Positions 52,379-64,000 of a DNA stretch of 64,000 bases are shown piece by piece. The first letter of the stretch is position 1; the number at the start of each line of letters is the position of its first letter. Origin of the DNA: Polyodon spathula (lineage: Eukaryota > Chordata > Actinopteri > Acipenseriformes > Polyodontidae); assembly GCF_017654505.1 (NCBI RefSeq), contig NC_054536.1, positions 14,967,794 to 15,031,793 on the forward strand. The letters are read 5' to 3'. The position numbers and the translations under genes were made by a program. Under the pieces are notes generated by a model, which ran no database searches, was not told the origin of the DNA, and saw only the letters and a program-made list of their open reading frames with translations.

Positions 52379-53149
52379 TTTTTATCATTATTTCCTTTAA
52401 AACAACACTTCAAACCCTACATTTAGTGTGAACTTGTAATGATTCATCAGATACACTTTCGCTGAAAAAAGTGTTAGGAAAATAATTCACAAAGGATCTC
52501 ATACACAATTAGATTAAAAAAAATTAAAAAAAAAAAAAAAAAACACAAAAAACAAAAAACCTTTATCAAACAAAAAACTTTTACTTGTCAGAGTTGCTCA
52601 TAGTCGGGGGTTCACATAACTTTTATGATTAGGTTCTCGTGTGAGTACCAGCAGAAATGGTTCGTTACGAACCGAAATCAGGGGTCATCATCCAAGTCAT
52701 TGTCTAGCTCCACCTCCGACAGTTCAAACGATTGTGATGGCAGTGTCAGAGACCACAACAATAGTTCATGAATGTTTAAGTAGGAGTCCGAATTGCTGGT
52801 TATTACAATTTTAAACAAATCGTCACACATTCTCTATTTATTTCAGTATCCTAACGACATCTGGCCGCCCGGGGATTCAAAAGCAAAAACCCAAACACTT
52901 TGTCACTTTGTAGTGTTGTTGTACACATTAGCTTGACGGCACAACAGTATTTATATAAGGATATAACTAAAGGGGGAAAATATATTATTTTAAGTAAAAT
53001 GTTTAAATAAATGTATTTCTTAAACGCACATTTAAATATGTCAAACATTAAAACCGCACTCAGTTTGGGAAGCGAAGCATCAATGAGCCACTTCCTGTAG
53101 CTGCTTCCCTCTACTCTGAATGGAAGGCTTAACAGAGCTCCTTGATATC
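52379..53149. other. Unassigned non-coding stretch
   Basis: A-rich run near 52,516-52,560. Open frame 52,851-53,048 (-) has no domain. Confidence 0.4.
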
Positions 53150-53439
53150 ATTGGTTGTTTCAAGTGCCCATTAAAAGACATTTACTGATGTTATGAACTG
53201 GAGTGGTTCCACCTATCACTCTTCATTTTTTTTTTTTTTTATAAAAACTTGAAGTAGCCAATGATAGCACTAGCAGGGAGGGACTGTTGTTAAATTGAAA
53301 CCCTCCAGTCTTATGTGAAATATAGTGACATATTTAGTCATGATCAGCTCAGTTACCCGGAGATCATTGACAGAGCCAGGAGACCCTGAGACTGAATAGA
53401 AAACCCAGAGTCACTGGGAAAAATCCAGAGGTCAGGCAG
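53150..53439 (+). promoter_or_regulatory. Candidate proximal promoter and leader exon of cdh20
   Basis: Two CCAAT boxes, one inverted (ATTGG, 53,150-53,154) and one forward (CCAAT, 53,258-53,262), lie above a less AT-rich tract. That tract ends in a good splice donor, GGCAG/GTATGG, with GT at 53,440. The first coding exon is 1.6 kb downstream, with possible acceptors at TGTTTTAG (54,951-54,958) or GGTGCAG (about 55,011-55,017). ATAAAA at 53,241 is on the wrong side of the CCAAT box to be its TATA box. The whole model is inferred from motifs. Confidence 0.3.
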
Positions 53440-55060
53440 GTATGGGTCACCTTGAAAGCGTTAATACCCTTGCTGCCTTTATGAAACATGCTTTCTTTTT
53501 AAAAATGTGCTGACAGTATGCCTTTGAATCTTAAAGAACAATATGGAAGTCTGCATTTTTTTATGGTTTGCATGCATACCTGCATACCAGTTATGTAGAC
53601 CCCTGCTTCTAGTGTATCTGGACAGTGCTAGATATGAGAATGGAACAATGTTACTGAAAGATGTTGAGATCCAGTTGAGCTGACAGGCTGTGATTGGCTG
53701 ATTTGTCAGTTGCGGTTACAGGACTGATTGCTTTCATCAGTGCATGGAATTGATTGGCTGGTATTGGCAATAAAATAAATTTGGACCAATTGTATCTTAG
53801 CTTAGTATTTGCTGTTTGTAGGTGATGTTACCGTCATCAAAGAAGTCAATAAGATCTTGTAGGTAATGTTTCTCATCAAAAGTAGTTTTTTACATAGAAA
53901 GCAGAAGTCTAACAGCATTACAGTACAGTGAAACTTAAAGTACTGGGTGACCCTCAATGGAACTAAAGATTACAGGTTTTCTGCTTTACAGGTCTTACTT
54001 ATACAGCAAAACAAGCATTCATTAACATATCACATGCTGCCAACATCCCTGACTTACCCAATAATAGCTAACTAATTTGTATTACTCTAAACTACTTTTA
54101 TTACCCTATACTAGTCTTTTAAACCCGTTCTAACTGATTCCAGTTTTGAACATACCTTTGTTATCTTTCTGGCGACACACATGCCGCCTTCAGGTTCAGG
54201 CTACTGCAGAGTGACTTGTATGCACTAACTTCAACTACGAATGAAAAACATATACCATGCAATATATACATACCTATTTCACCTATGCAGTCCAATAGAA
54301 GAACTGAGCTTTCATTACGGAATGTCAAAATGAAAAAGTCAGTTCTTGTGCGATTAATTTTAAGTTTGATTCACAGTTGACGCTGTGAAGTTCCAGCAGG
54401 CATCTACCATCTTATAGAAGCCCTCTACAGCTAGAAGCTGATTGTACTGAATCATTTTCTAATAAATCACAGAGCCAAAGTCGAAACATTATATTTTCAG
54501 AAGGATTTATAATGTGTATCTCCAGGGGTTACCAGGTCCCGTTATTTAGAGGTGCACATGTTCAGCAAGCTGCACTTTGCATGCACCTGTCTTGGGGATA
54601 CAAATAAAACACAGTTTATAATGGTGTTTCCCAGCCGTGAGATACAGGTCCAGCACACCAGGAACCTGCTCCTGTGAATGTGTTTGTCTTGTACTGTCTT
54701 GTAAATTTGTAGGCACTAAAATTTATCACTGGTCACATCACACCATTTTGTATGCAGGCAATGTTTCAAGCAGTATTGGGCCTATAAATGAAAAGGCTTG
54801 ATAAGGGCTATAAGAATTTGGGTTATTTGTGTTGCTTTTAAAATGCTTTTGTTGTTTTTTTAACAACAAAAAACACAAACATGTTGTTTTGTGTTCTTTT
54901 TTTAACAGAATAAACAACATATGAACAATCTATCTCAAAATATCAGATTTTGTTTTAGCCAATTTTGTCATATTGACTACCTTAAAGAAGATTTCTCAAA
55001 AGCTGTTTTCTGGTGCAGCAATAAAATCCTTTGGTTGAAGAAAGCACCATTTCATTGAAA
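53440..55060 (+). other. Region upstream of first coding exon
   Basis: Non-coding. No repeat family recognised. If a leader exon exists upstream, this is the intron before the coding exon plus a short 5' untranslated piece. The in-frame sequence before 55,061 carries no further ATG in the open stretch from 55,031. Confidence 0.4.
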
Positions 55061-55309
55061 ATGGGTGAGAAGCATTTGCTGAGAAGCAGACTTTGCTTGT
55101 GCTTAACAATTCTGGCACACCTTCTACATGCCACGACTGAGGAACCAGCACTGAAGACTAGAGGGGAAAATGAAAAGCAATTAGATGAGACGTTGCTGCA
55201 GTCTGATGAAACACTCAAGCACCATCAAAGAGTAAAGAGAGGCTGGATCTGGAACCAGTTTTTTGTTCTGGAAGAATACACAGGTTCAGAGCCTTTGTAC
55301 GTTGGCAAG
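55061..55309 (+). CDS. cdh20: Cadherin-20-like, coding exon 1 (signal, propeptide, EC1 start)
   Basis: Codes for residues 1-83 of a type II classical cadherin, a calcium-dependent homophilic adhesion receptor of the plasma membrane that links to catenins. The start ATG has A at -3 and G at +4. A hydrophobic signal peptide core ([12 protein letters not shown]) covers residues 11-22. The propeptide is short and ends in the furin site RVKR (57-60). The mature protein starts [15 protein letters not shown]; its two tryptophans (W2 and W4) are the type II hallmark that swap between partner molecules. The exon ends at VGK with donor GTATGT, phase 0. [17 protein letters not shown] and the later SAKDPDV block resemble cadherin-20 more than cadherin-7 or -11, as far as I can recall; related paralogues cannot be excluded without alignment. 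Confidence 0.93.
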
Positions 55310-56554
55310 GTATGTGCAAAATATAGGAAGGTAACACGGTGGTTTGGAATATGTGCTGTATGAACCAAGAACAGCATACAGCTTGAAGTAGAATATTCAG
55401 ATACTTTATAAGTTGACCAGTACTAGAAAAACCCTTTGAATCTATTATTACTGTTGAAAGATGGTGAACAGTACTGGCAGTTATAATAAGAACTAGACAT
55501 AAGACCAAAAGCTGAAAGGCTTAGAAAAGTAGCAGGAGGCTGTCATGACAGCTAAACAGCTACAGTGATGGTGTAAAAAGGCTTTGAGAAACCCACGCAG
55601 CAATGCCCTAAATCAAGGGACTAACTTCAACAAAGGTGCAAATGATATCCTACTTGCAATCAGATAGGATTTGATTTGATAACATATGACAAGTTTCTTT
55701 GAAAGAATAACGCCAGGATTGTTCACCCCTGAGGAAATGCATAACTTATTGTGGTAGTCTTAGAACTATAGCTTGAGGGATTCCCAGTGGTAGCTACAGA
55801 AGAACTAGGTAATGGATAGCTTTGCTATCATCATCCTGATATGACCAGACACATTCTGACTCATTACCAAGAGCAGGCTTTTAATCTATGAGAGATTCTG
55901 TGCCACTCAGGACTGCCATTAAGTAAAATTATAGTGAGACTCCGGATCTAAGAATTTTATATTGAAAACCAAGGATTGTTTTTGCAGTCAGCAGCTGAAA
56001 TAATGCAAAACTTTCTTGGTATCAAATACGTTTTTTTAGCTTTACTGGTTGTAAAGTTGCAATTAAGTTAAAATGGCTCCAGCTTTCTACCATGACAGAT
56101 CCTTCATATATTATTAAAATTAAATCACTCCTCTCAGATATGTAGTTAGTTGCATTTTCCATTAATAAAACATTGATCATAATGTTTCTTTGTCATTATT
56201 GATTACATCTTACAAAATTAATAAACAAAACATTGCTGTGGTTGAGGAAGTGTTGGAATGCACTGAGATTCCCCTTTCTTCAAACAAACATTTAATTAAC
56301 CAATCAACAATTTTAAAAACCAGATAAATGTATTTGTGTTTGAAAGAGATGAGCCCTTGCTCGGCCAAATGGACTCTTCTCATTCACAACAATGTGTATC
56401 TTCTTCTTATCAGACGGAACAGTCAAGTTCCTCAGTCACGTACTCACATTACCAATTCCACCCAGGTTTCAAAATAATATTTTTAATTAGCAGAACAGTA
56501 ACTATGCAAGTGCATTGTTATGAATAAAACCTTATTTTTAAATCTTATTTTAAG
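55310..56554 (+). other. cdh20: cdh20 intron (GT...AG, 1,245 bp)
   Basis: Starts GTATGT and ends TTTTAAG. No repeat or other gene recognised inside. The minus-strand open frame overlapping its start and the preceding exon is a shadow. Confidence 0.85.
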
Positions 56555-56849
56555 CTTCATTCAGACATGGACAGAGGGGATGGATCTATCAAATACATCT
56601 TATCAGGAGAAGGAGCTGGCACTATGTTCACTATAGATGACAATACCGGTGATATCCATGCGATCCAGAGGCTGGACAGGGAAGTGAAAGCCCAGTATAT
56701 TCTACGGGCTCAGGCACTGCAACGCCGCACAGGCATGCCCTTGGAACCCGAGTCAGAGTTCATTGTTAAAATCCAGGACATTAATGATAACGAACCCCAG
56801 TTTCTGGATGGGCCCTACACAGCGTCTGTACCTGAGATGTCAGTGATAG
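56555..56849 (+). CDS. cdh20: Cadherin-20-like, coding exon 2 (EC1, EC2 start)
   Basis: 295 nt, the length I recall for this exon in type II cadherins. Codes residues 84-181 and the first base of 182. Calcium-site motifs of EC1 are present: LDRE (123-126) and DINDNEP (158-164), the linker between EC1 and EC2. The segment [13 protein letters not shown] opens EC2. The exon begins after an AAG acceptor and ends ATAG/GTAAGC, phase 1, joining to a glycine and threonine in the next exon. The frame is open and conserved throughout. Confidence 0.95.
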
Positions 56850-57094
56850 GTAAGCAATAATTCAAATGTAAACAGTGCTCCAGTGATGTGACAAGGTTTA
56901 TTTGAAATCCTAATCTATTAAGTCAGATTACTTTTACTTTGTAAAGTTGTTATATAGAATACCAATTAGATACAGTGTATTGAATTCCAAAAGCAGAAGC
57001 TGTTTTTTTAATAACAACACACCAGTCCTTAATTATTCCAAAGTCATTTAAAAAACACAAAGTAATGACTTGTAATGCATTTGCTCTTCCTTAG
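56850..57094 (+). other. cdh20: cdh20 intron (245 bp)
   Basis: Short intron from GTAAGC to a CTCTTCCTTAG acceptor. Nothing else in it. Confidence 0.9.
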
Positions 57095-57214
57095 GTACCT
57101 CTGTTCTGCAATTGACAGCTACAGATGCAGATGACCCCACTTATGGCAACAGTGCCAGGGTTGTCTACAGTATCCTACAGGGACAGCCTTACTTTTCTGT
57201 GGAGCCCAGAACAG
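57095..57214 (+). CDS. cdh20: Cadherin-20-like, coding exon 3 (EC2)
   Basis: 120 nt, residues 182-221 plus a split codon. Encodes the EC2 calcium motif DADDPTYGN (from residue 192) followed by [19 protein letters not shown], nearly invariant among type II cadherins. It is too short and too split to show as a clear open frame, but both flanking splice sites (TTAG/GTACC and ACAG/GTACTC) and the phase (1 in, 1 out) agree with its neighbours. Confidence 0.95.
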
Positions 57215-57685
57215 GTACTCAGTGACACACAGTAAATTATTTATTTTGTAGCAGGCGACTTACAGATGTATGCAAAAAATACATATCAAGAATGCAGTAC
57301 AATTAAGAGCAAGATGCAAAATACAATGCCTTCCGTCCTAATAAGAGCATAATTAGTTTTAAATTGTAAATTATATTTATTCAAGAATACTTTTTTTGTG
57401 AAAAATAAAGCAAAAAGTACGTATTGGGTTATTAATGTTTGTATTTAAAATTGGACCAGGATTGTGATTTATGGCTTTAACACATAATGTGTATTTAGCG
57501 GTACCCACATTAAGATGTGCACTGCTCTCGTTGTAATGTAGCTAATGCTGCCATCAGGTGGTCACGTTGATGTATTTCAATGTATCTTCAGATATCTCAG
57601 AGTAAACAGATTAGAACAAAATCCATTTGTTGAATGAAGCAAAGATAATCTGTGCCAGTATGCATGGCACATGCTCATCAGTGTT

Positions 57686-57734
<49 letters not shown>

Positions 57735-57911
57735 AATGCATTCAAGGGTCTGATCAACATAAATATAGAAGAACACTGGAAGCCTTTGTAAAGGAACAAT
57801 GTGAGTCACAGTGGTATGCTTCTCAACAGAGGTAAATTAAACATAGCCTTTTCTACTGGTTTGCTTGTTTATTAAGTTGTATTTCCTGGCTGGACTCTGT
57901 TGAACTTCCAG
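57215..57911 (+). other. cdh20: cdh20 intron with repeat remnant and (TA)n
   Basis: Contains a GCAGGCGACTTACAGA-type dispersed-repeat remnant (about 57,226-57,345), related to the end of the repeat at 20.87 kb, and a (TA)n run at about 57,688-57,735. Ends in a pyrimidine-containing TTCCAG acceptor. Confidence 0.8.
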
Positions 57912-58079
57912 GTATCATCCGAGTGACTCTGCCAAACATGGACCGGGAAGCCAAGGAGCATTACGAAGTGATTATACAAGCCAAAGATATGGGCGGGCAG
58001 CTGGGAGGCTTAGCTGGGACTACGAATGTCAATATCACCCTTAGTGATGTCAATGATAATCCACCACAATTTGCACAGA
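57912..58079 (+). CDS. cdh20: Cadherin-20-like, coding exon 4 (EC2 end, EC3 start)
   Basis: 168 nt, completing G222 and coding 223-277 plus a split lysine codon. Carries MDRE (231-234), a possible N-glycosylation site NIT at residue 262, the [16 protein letters not shown] segment and the EC2-EC3 linker DVNDNPP (267-273). The donor is A/GTGAGT at 58,080. The open frame continues past it into the intron, so the splice site and phase, not the stop, set the exon end. Confidence 0.95.
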
Positions 58080-58347
58080 GTGAGTGCTTTCCAATGTCTT
58101 TTGTCCCTGCTCCCCAGCATTTTCAGCATCTGCCCAAACAACACATTCAATCCCAATGGGTTATATTGCAAGCTATTTCCATTCACCGTCCGTCAGGATA
58201 GATCCAGAACTAATTTATCCTAACAGATATATTATTGACTCTCTGGGATCCAGGTACTCCATTTAGACTTGTTTCTACACTGACCTTTAACCCACAACCC
58301 AAGATAATGTTTTATTTCTGTACTGTGTGGATGGGATACACAGTATA

Positions 58348-58383
<36 letters not shown>

Positions 58384-59018
58384 GTTATGAATAAAATCAG
58401 ATAATCACAGACATGATACATATTCATTTATTCCTAAAAACAGATCTATTTATTAAAACAAAAACAAGCTTTCATGAAAAAAATTATAATGTAAGTACAG
58501 TCAATGAATATTGAACAGTTTAAGATAATTGGTACCGTGGTTATAATAAGGCATACCCAATGGTGTTGCCATGGCAAAATCCCACTCTTTCTATTCTGCC
58601 CAGGGGTGAAGTCATATCATTGTAACAAACACCACCAATTGCTTTATTGTTGTAGAATTATTGATCTAACCTATATAAATATATGTATAGTACAGGTTTC
58701 CATTATTTATGCAGCTTGTGTTTGATTATTGTACCACTTTCACGATTTGCTACCTCTCCTAGATTGTGTATACTGTTTAAGCCAGGTAGCAATGACCAAT
58801 TTAGTTTAATAATTTTCTTAGACAATTCTTATCTCTTGCTAGTTTTTGTTTTTCTTGACTAAACATGAGGTGCAGTATTCACAGTTTCAGTGAACAGTAC
58901 ACTTTGGCTGCTTACAATAAACCCTTAGATTGGAAAAGACTGTCAGTATATTTCTTTTGGTTAACATGACTGAATTTGAAAGACAACCTGAAAGCGTTTT
59001 GTTGTTGTTTTGTAACAG
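58080..59018 (+). other. cdh20: cdh20 intron with poly-A run (939 bp)
   Basis: GTGAGT to a TTTTGTAACAG acceptor. Contains a 32-base A-run (58,350-58,381). Open frames near 58.0-58.3 and 58.5-58.7 kb are chance. Confidence 0.85.
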
Positions 59019-59206
59019 AGCTGTACCAGATGAGTGTGGCAGAGTCATCCCCAGTTGGTTCCATAGTAGGTCAAGTGAGGGCCAAGGACCTGGATGAAGG
59101 GATCAATGCTGAAATGAGATACACCATCATTGATGGGGACGGGAGAGACACATTTGACATCAGTACTGATCCCACAAAACAAGTTGGCATTATAACCATC
59201 AGAAAA
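59019..59206 (+). CDS. cdh20: Cadherin-20-like, coding exon 5 (EC3)
   Basis: 188 nt, finishing K278 and coding 279-340. Encodes LYQMSVAESSPVGS and the EC3 calcium motif DLDEGIN (301-307), then IIDGDGRDTFDISTDP and QVGIITIRK. The acceptor is AACAG/AG and the donor AAA/GTAAGA, leaving phase 0. The AKDLDEGINAEM block is the part that most favours cadherin-20 over cadherin-7 (remembered as ADADIGANAEM there). Confidence 0.94.
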
Positions 59207-60291
59207 GTAAGAAACAGACAACTGTAGTTGAATAATTATTTAAAACTCTTCCACAGAAACCCTACCGTCCTGAGTATTGTTTTTGAGCTTTCAGTCTTAT
59301 TGCTTTTTGTTTCTTGATGTTCCTTTAATTATTTGGATAACCTGTCATACAGTATGGCTGGTTCAGGTAATCCAAGATTAAGTAAAATTAGATAATTCAA
59401 GATTAGTGCTAATCAGAGTCTGCAAAACCAGTAGATAGCCCATGTTAAATCTAACTCAAGATATTTCAAAGGAACTGCAATGTTATTTTAGTAGACACCA
59501 GTCACTTAGTAACTGGTCATCCACTAGAAACTAACAGATAGCCCAATTTCTCCATTCAAATTAAATATTCAAAAAACAGTTGCAATTTCCTGGCAATGAA
59601 ACAGAAAAGGTCAACTAGAAAAGGTGTAATATGTGTGACCCCATTAGAACACAGAATATAGGCAATGTTGATGCATTTTCTTTTTAACATTTGGCAAGTT
59701 ACCAAATATTAAAAAATGTGACCTTTACAAAGCAGTCAGGTACATTTCAACCTATAACGAAAATTGCATTGAGCCATATTAAATATTAATGTCTGGTATT
59801 AGGCCATTTTAAAAACAATTGCTGGTAATTATGAAACTGTGTGCTAAGTATCTGCATAATTATCTGTGACATCTGTTCATTCATTAGTATCTCCACAGTG
59901 CAACTAGCCTTTGGGCAAAAAGTTAGCTCTGAAAGCAGGTAAACATAAATGAAACTAATAAGATAACCCTGATGGCTTGTACAGAGAGTACATTATGTTG
60001 CTATTTCACACAAGCTTAGGAGAGCCACAACATATTTTTAAAAGGATATACAAAATGATGAACCTGACCCTAAGATATTCTGAACACACATATTATGCTG
60101 CTTCAAGGAAAGTAAATAGTTATATAGTACAAAGCCATGGGATCCTCTGCTGCTCAGTCTATACTTGGAAACCCCTGAATCTCCCTTTCTAATCGCTTTC
60201 CAAAAACCTTCCAACCCTTTTCAGTATCAAGCCACTTGGCTTCAGGATGCTTGAAACTGCACCAAACTTCATTCCTGTCTTTGTGTTTCAG
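59207..60291 (+). other. cdh20: cdh20 intron (1,085 bp)
   Basis: GTAAGA to TTGTGTTTCAG. No repeat family recognised; the open frame at 59,977-60,192 has no domain. Confidence 0.85.
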
Positions 60292-60545
60292 CCTCTAGAT
60301 TTTGAAGGTAAGAAGAGCTACACCTTAAAAGTAGAGGGAGCCAACACACAGCTGGACCACCGTTTCCTGAGGATGGGTCCATTCAGCGACGTAACCATCG
60401 TACACATCAGCGTAGAGGATGTAGACGAGCTCCCACAATTTGATTCCAAATTCTATTATGTGGAGGTGCCTGAAGATGTGGAGATTGGTACTGTCTTCCA
60501 GACAGTCTCTGCCAAGGACCCAGATGTGTCTAATAACTCTGTGAG
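60292..60545 (+). CDS. cdh20: Cadherin-20-like, coding exon 6 (EC3 end, EC4 start)
   Basis: 254 nt, residues 341-424 plus two bases. Begins PLDFEGKKSYTLKVEGAN (LDFE calcium motif), then the EC3-EC4 linker DVDELPQF (from 383), where I recall DVDEPP as the type II norm, so this has leucine in place of a proline. EC4 starts with YVEVPEDVEIGT and includes AKDPDVSNNSV. Donor GTGAG/GTAAGC, phase 2. The remaining exons (rest of EC4, EC5, transmembrane helix, cytoplasmic catenin-binding tail) were not found before the window ends. Confidence 0.95.
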
Positions 60546-61650
60546 GTAAGCCGGGGGTTGCAACTGGGCAAAGTCTGAGCAATACAACACATGGTATACA
60601 ATGATGAACTTACTGAAAGAGGTCAAAAGTAAAGATGAATACATTGGTTAAATAAGCCAAACAAAAACTGAAGTGAGGAGCAAGTGAGTAGAATTTCAGT
60701 TATTTCCTCATTCCCCTTTAATAAGGATGTAGTTCTGGAAAGTTATCTTTAGGTGGCAGTGTCGATATGCTAACACAGTTAGTGCCCAAAAGCATCAACT
60801 AGTAAATTCATGCAGAGCACATGAGTTCAGTCAGGGAACTCATGCGATAGATAAAATATGTATTACAGATTAGACACGATAACACTTGTATGCATATTGT
60901 ACATTCTAGGATAACACATTTAACATATAATACATCTTTGGTCAAATATTTCCATAAATATTTCCACTGATAAGTGGAGAGGCTGACAATGAAATCCATG
61001 GGCAGGGGGCAGGGGGCAGGGGGCAGATAGCTACCCCCCCGCCCAACCCCCCAACCCACGAGGCTGTTTAAATTGCCAAACCAATTGACCTCCTGCATGA
61101 TAAATACTTGGCCTTTGCTAGTTAAGCAAAGGCAGGACTGCATCTCCCCAAAATACAAGTTAAAACAATTCAAAACCAGATGATTTGACTACATGATGAT
61201 GTATGCTGGACAAGACCATGTTAGCATTCCAGCAGCCGATGCTGCCCCCTGCGCGGGGTGAGACAGCAATATTGATCTTGCGGTCTAGAGCACGGCTGCA
61301 ACCTTAGTGGGCTGATCTAATGAAGATGGGGCAACTGTATGGTTGTCACCCACCTAGAGCAGATCAAGGTGTAAAATGGTGCACACTTGTGCCACCCCTA
61401 GCCTGCGACCGTTGCTAAGCTCTAGAGCACGACCGCTACCTAATGCCAGTGGCCAATTAAAAAGATGAGGTACTGATTTGATTGTTACCACCTGGACATG
61501 TGTTATACTGCAGAAATAATTTTGATAAATATCTACCAATAGCTGCCTGATTTATTATTTTACCATTTGAGCCATAATCCACCTGCTATATACTGAACAA
61601 ACAATATACTGAATTCAGTTTTTTATACAATGTACAAATGAAAAATATAT

Positions 61651-61655
<5 letters not shown>
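60546..61655 (+). other. Start of next cdh20 intron, with G-rich minisatellite
   Basis: Non-coding. Holds a (GGGGGCA)-type short tandem at 61,000-61,024 followed by a C-rich tract at 61,034-61,055. The GC-richer part 61.2-61.45 kb is unassigned. Confidence 0.6.

Positions 61656-61744
<89 letters not shown>
61656..61744. repeat. (TA)n microsatellite, left of LTR-like copy
   Basis: TA dinucleotide run of about 89 bases directly abutting the LTR-like element. Confidence 0.98.
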
Positions 61745-61745
<1 letters not shown>

Positions 61746-61748
<3 letters not shown>

Positions 61749-62235
61749 ATGATCCACTCACTTTTCACGTTCGTTGCCCCTTTCAAAGTAGATCCAGGAC
61801 ACAGATGTTAAATTTTCTTAGCGCTGTTGCATACTTTTAATAACCACAAAATCAAAAATTAAACAAAACAAACAAACACCTAGCTCCTTCTTGGAGCACT
61901 AACTATACAGTCTGGAACCTAACTGAACCAGGACAGCTAAGCTGTTTACCTGTAACTCAAACTCTCACGGTTTCCTACAGCACTTTACCTTGACTGCTTG
62001 GAAGCAGACCACAACTTCTGCCTCCCTACACACAGCAGCCCTGAACAACCTGCCTGTCTCTCTTAAATACCCTGCACCTGGCTCTAATTTACAACTACCA
62101 CCAGGTGCAGGGGATTACTAAACAATAACACAATTAAGCAATAAACAATTAAACAATTAGTTCAATAACACCCAAATGTGCATTTTCACATGTTTTAGCA
62201 GGGAAGGATTTTAACCCCCTCCCTGCTACCTTACA
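61746..62235 (-). mobile_element. LTR-like element inside a TA microsatellite
   Basis: On the minus strand it starts TGTAAGGTAGCAGGGAGG and ends GATCATTCA, so TG...CA ends, about 490 bp. It has, in order, a TTTTAGCAGGG/ACATGTGAAAATG region shared with the copy at 40.91 kb, a TATTTAAGAG promoter-like motif, AACAGCTTAGCTGTCC shared with the copy at 41.2 kb, and ATTAAA before the end. Long TA runs lie on both sides, so it inserted into a microsatellite and the target duplication cannot be read. No internal genes, so a solo LTR is the likeliest state. Confidence 0.65.

Positions 62236-64000
<1,765 letters not shown>

Noticed and set aside
60325..60644. Minus-strand open frames over the last cadherin exon
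   Set aside because: Antisense shadows of a well-supported exon.

Overview
This window is vertebrate nuclear DNA, most likely from a ray-finned fish. It is AT-rich and gene-poor, full of dinucleotide microsatellites, and carries Tc1, L2/Maui-like, Rex1-like and Tx1-group elements plus short dispersed repeats of fish type. One repeat at 39.0 kb resembles a tRNA-headed repeat I associate with sturgeons, which hints at a non-teleost fish such as a sturgeon or paddlefish, but this is weak. There is no bacterial or viral gene organisation, operon or CRISPR array.

The only protein-coding gene I can support is the 5' half of a type II classical cadherin, best matched from memory to cadherin-20 (cdh20), on the + strand. 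Six coding exons run from 55,061 to 60,545. They encode signal peptide, a short propeptide ending in a furin site, EC1, EC2, EC3 and the start of EC4 (about 424 residues, roughly half the protein). All internal splice sites are GT/AG, phases join cleanly and no reading frame is broken. The exons for EC4-EC5, the membrane segment and the catenin-binding tail lie beyond the window. Three upstream places look like possible 5' untranslated exons or promoters (about 30.3-30.7 kb, 48.9-49.1 kb and 53.15-53.44 kb); these are inferences.

Layout: 1-685 is the 3' half of a dead Tc1 transposon. 0.7-6.5 kb is unassigned AT-rich DNA with an interstitial telomere-like tract and a 65-bp tandem duplication. 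6.57-14.2 kb is the most structured region: an L2/Maui-like LINE split in two by a nearly full-length Tx1-group LINE of about 5.9 kb. That LINE has a 24-bp tandem-repeat 5' region, ORF1 with a CCHC knuckle, and ORF2 with endonuclease, reverse transcriptase and a C-terminal region. It sits exactly in a short (TC)n tract that lies within the L2 coding sequence. 14.2-22.9 kb holds a diverged local duplication, dispersed fish repeats and microsatellites. 22.9-26.0 kb holds 3' ends of Rex1-like and L2-like LINEs. 26-55 kb is long non-coding DNA with a clean solo LTR (29,341-29,900, 5-bp target duplication), a second LTR-like family in an inverted pair near 41 kb, a tRNA-derived SINE, two more local duplications and a 101-nt foldback. 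After the last exon, 60.5-64 kb is intron with a third LTR-like copy embedded in a (TA)n microsatellite.

I found no previously undescribed multi-gene system. The strongest observation is the nested LINE whose insertion site suggests TC-microsatellite targeting. All family assignments are by eye and memory, without database searches.
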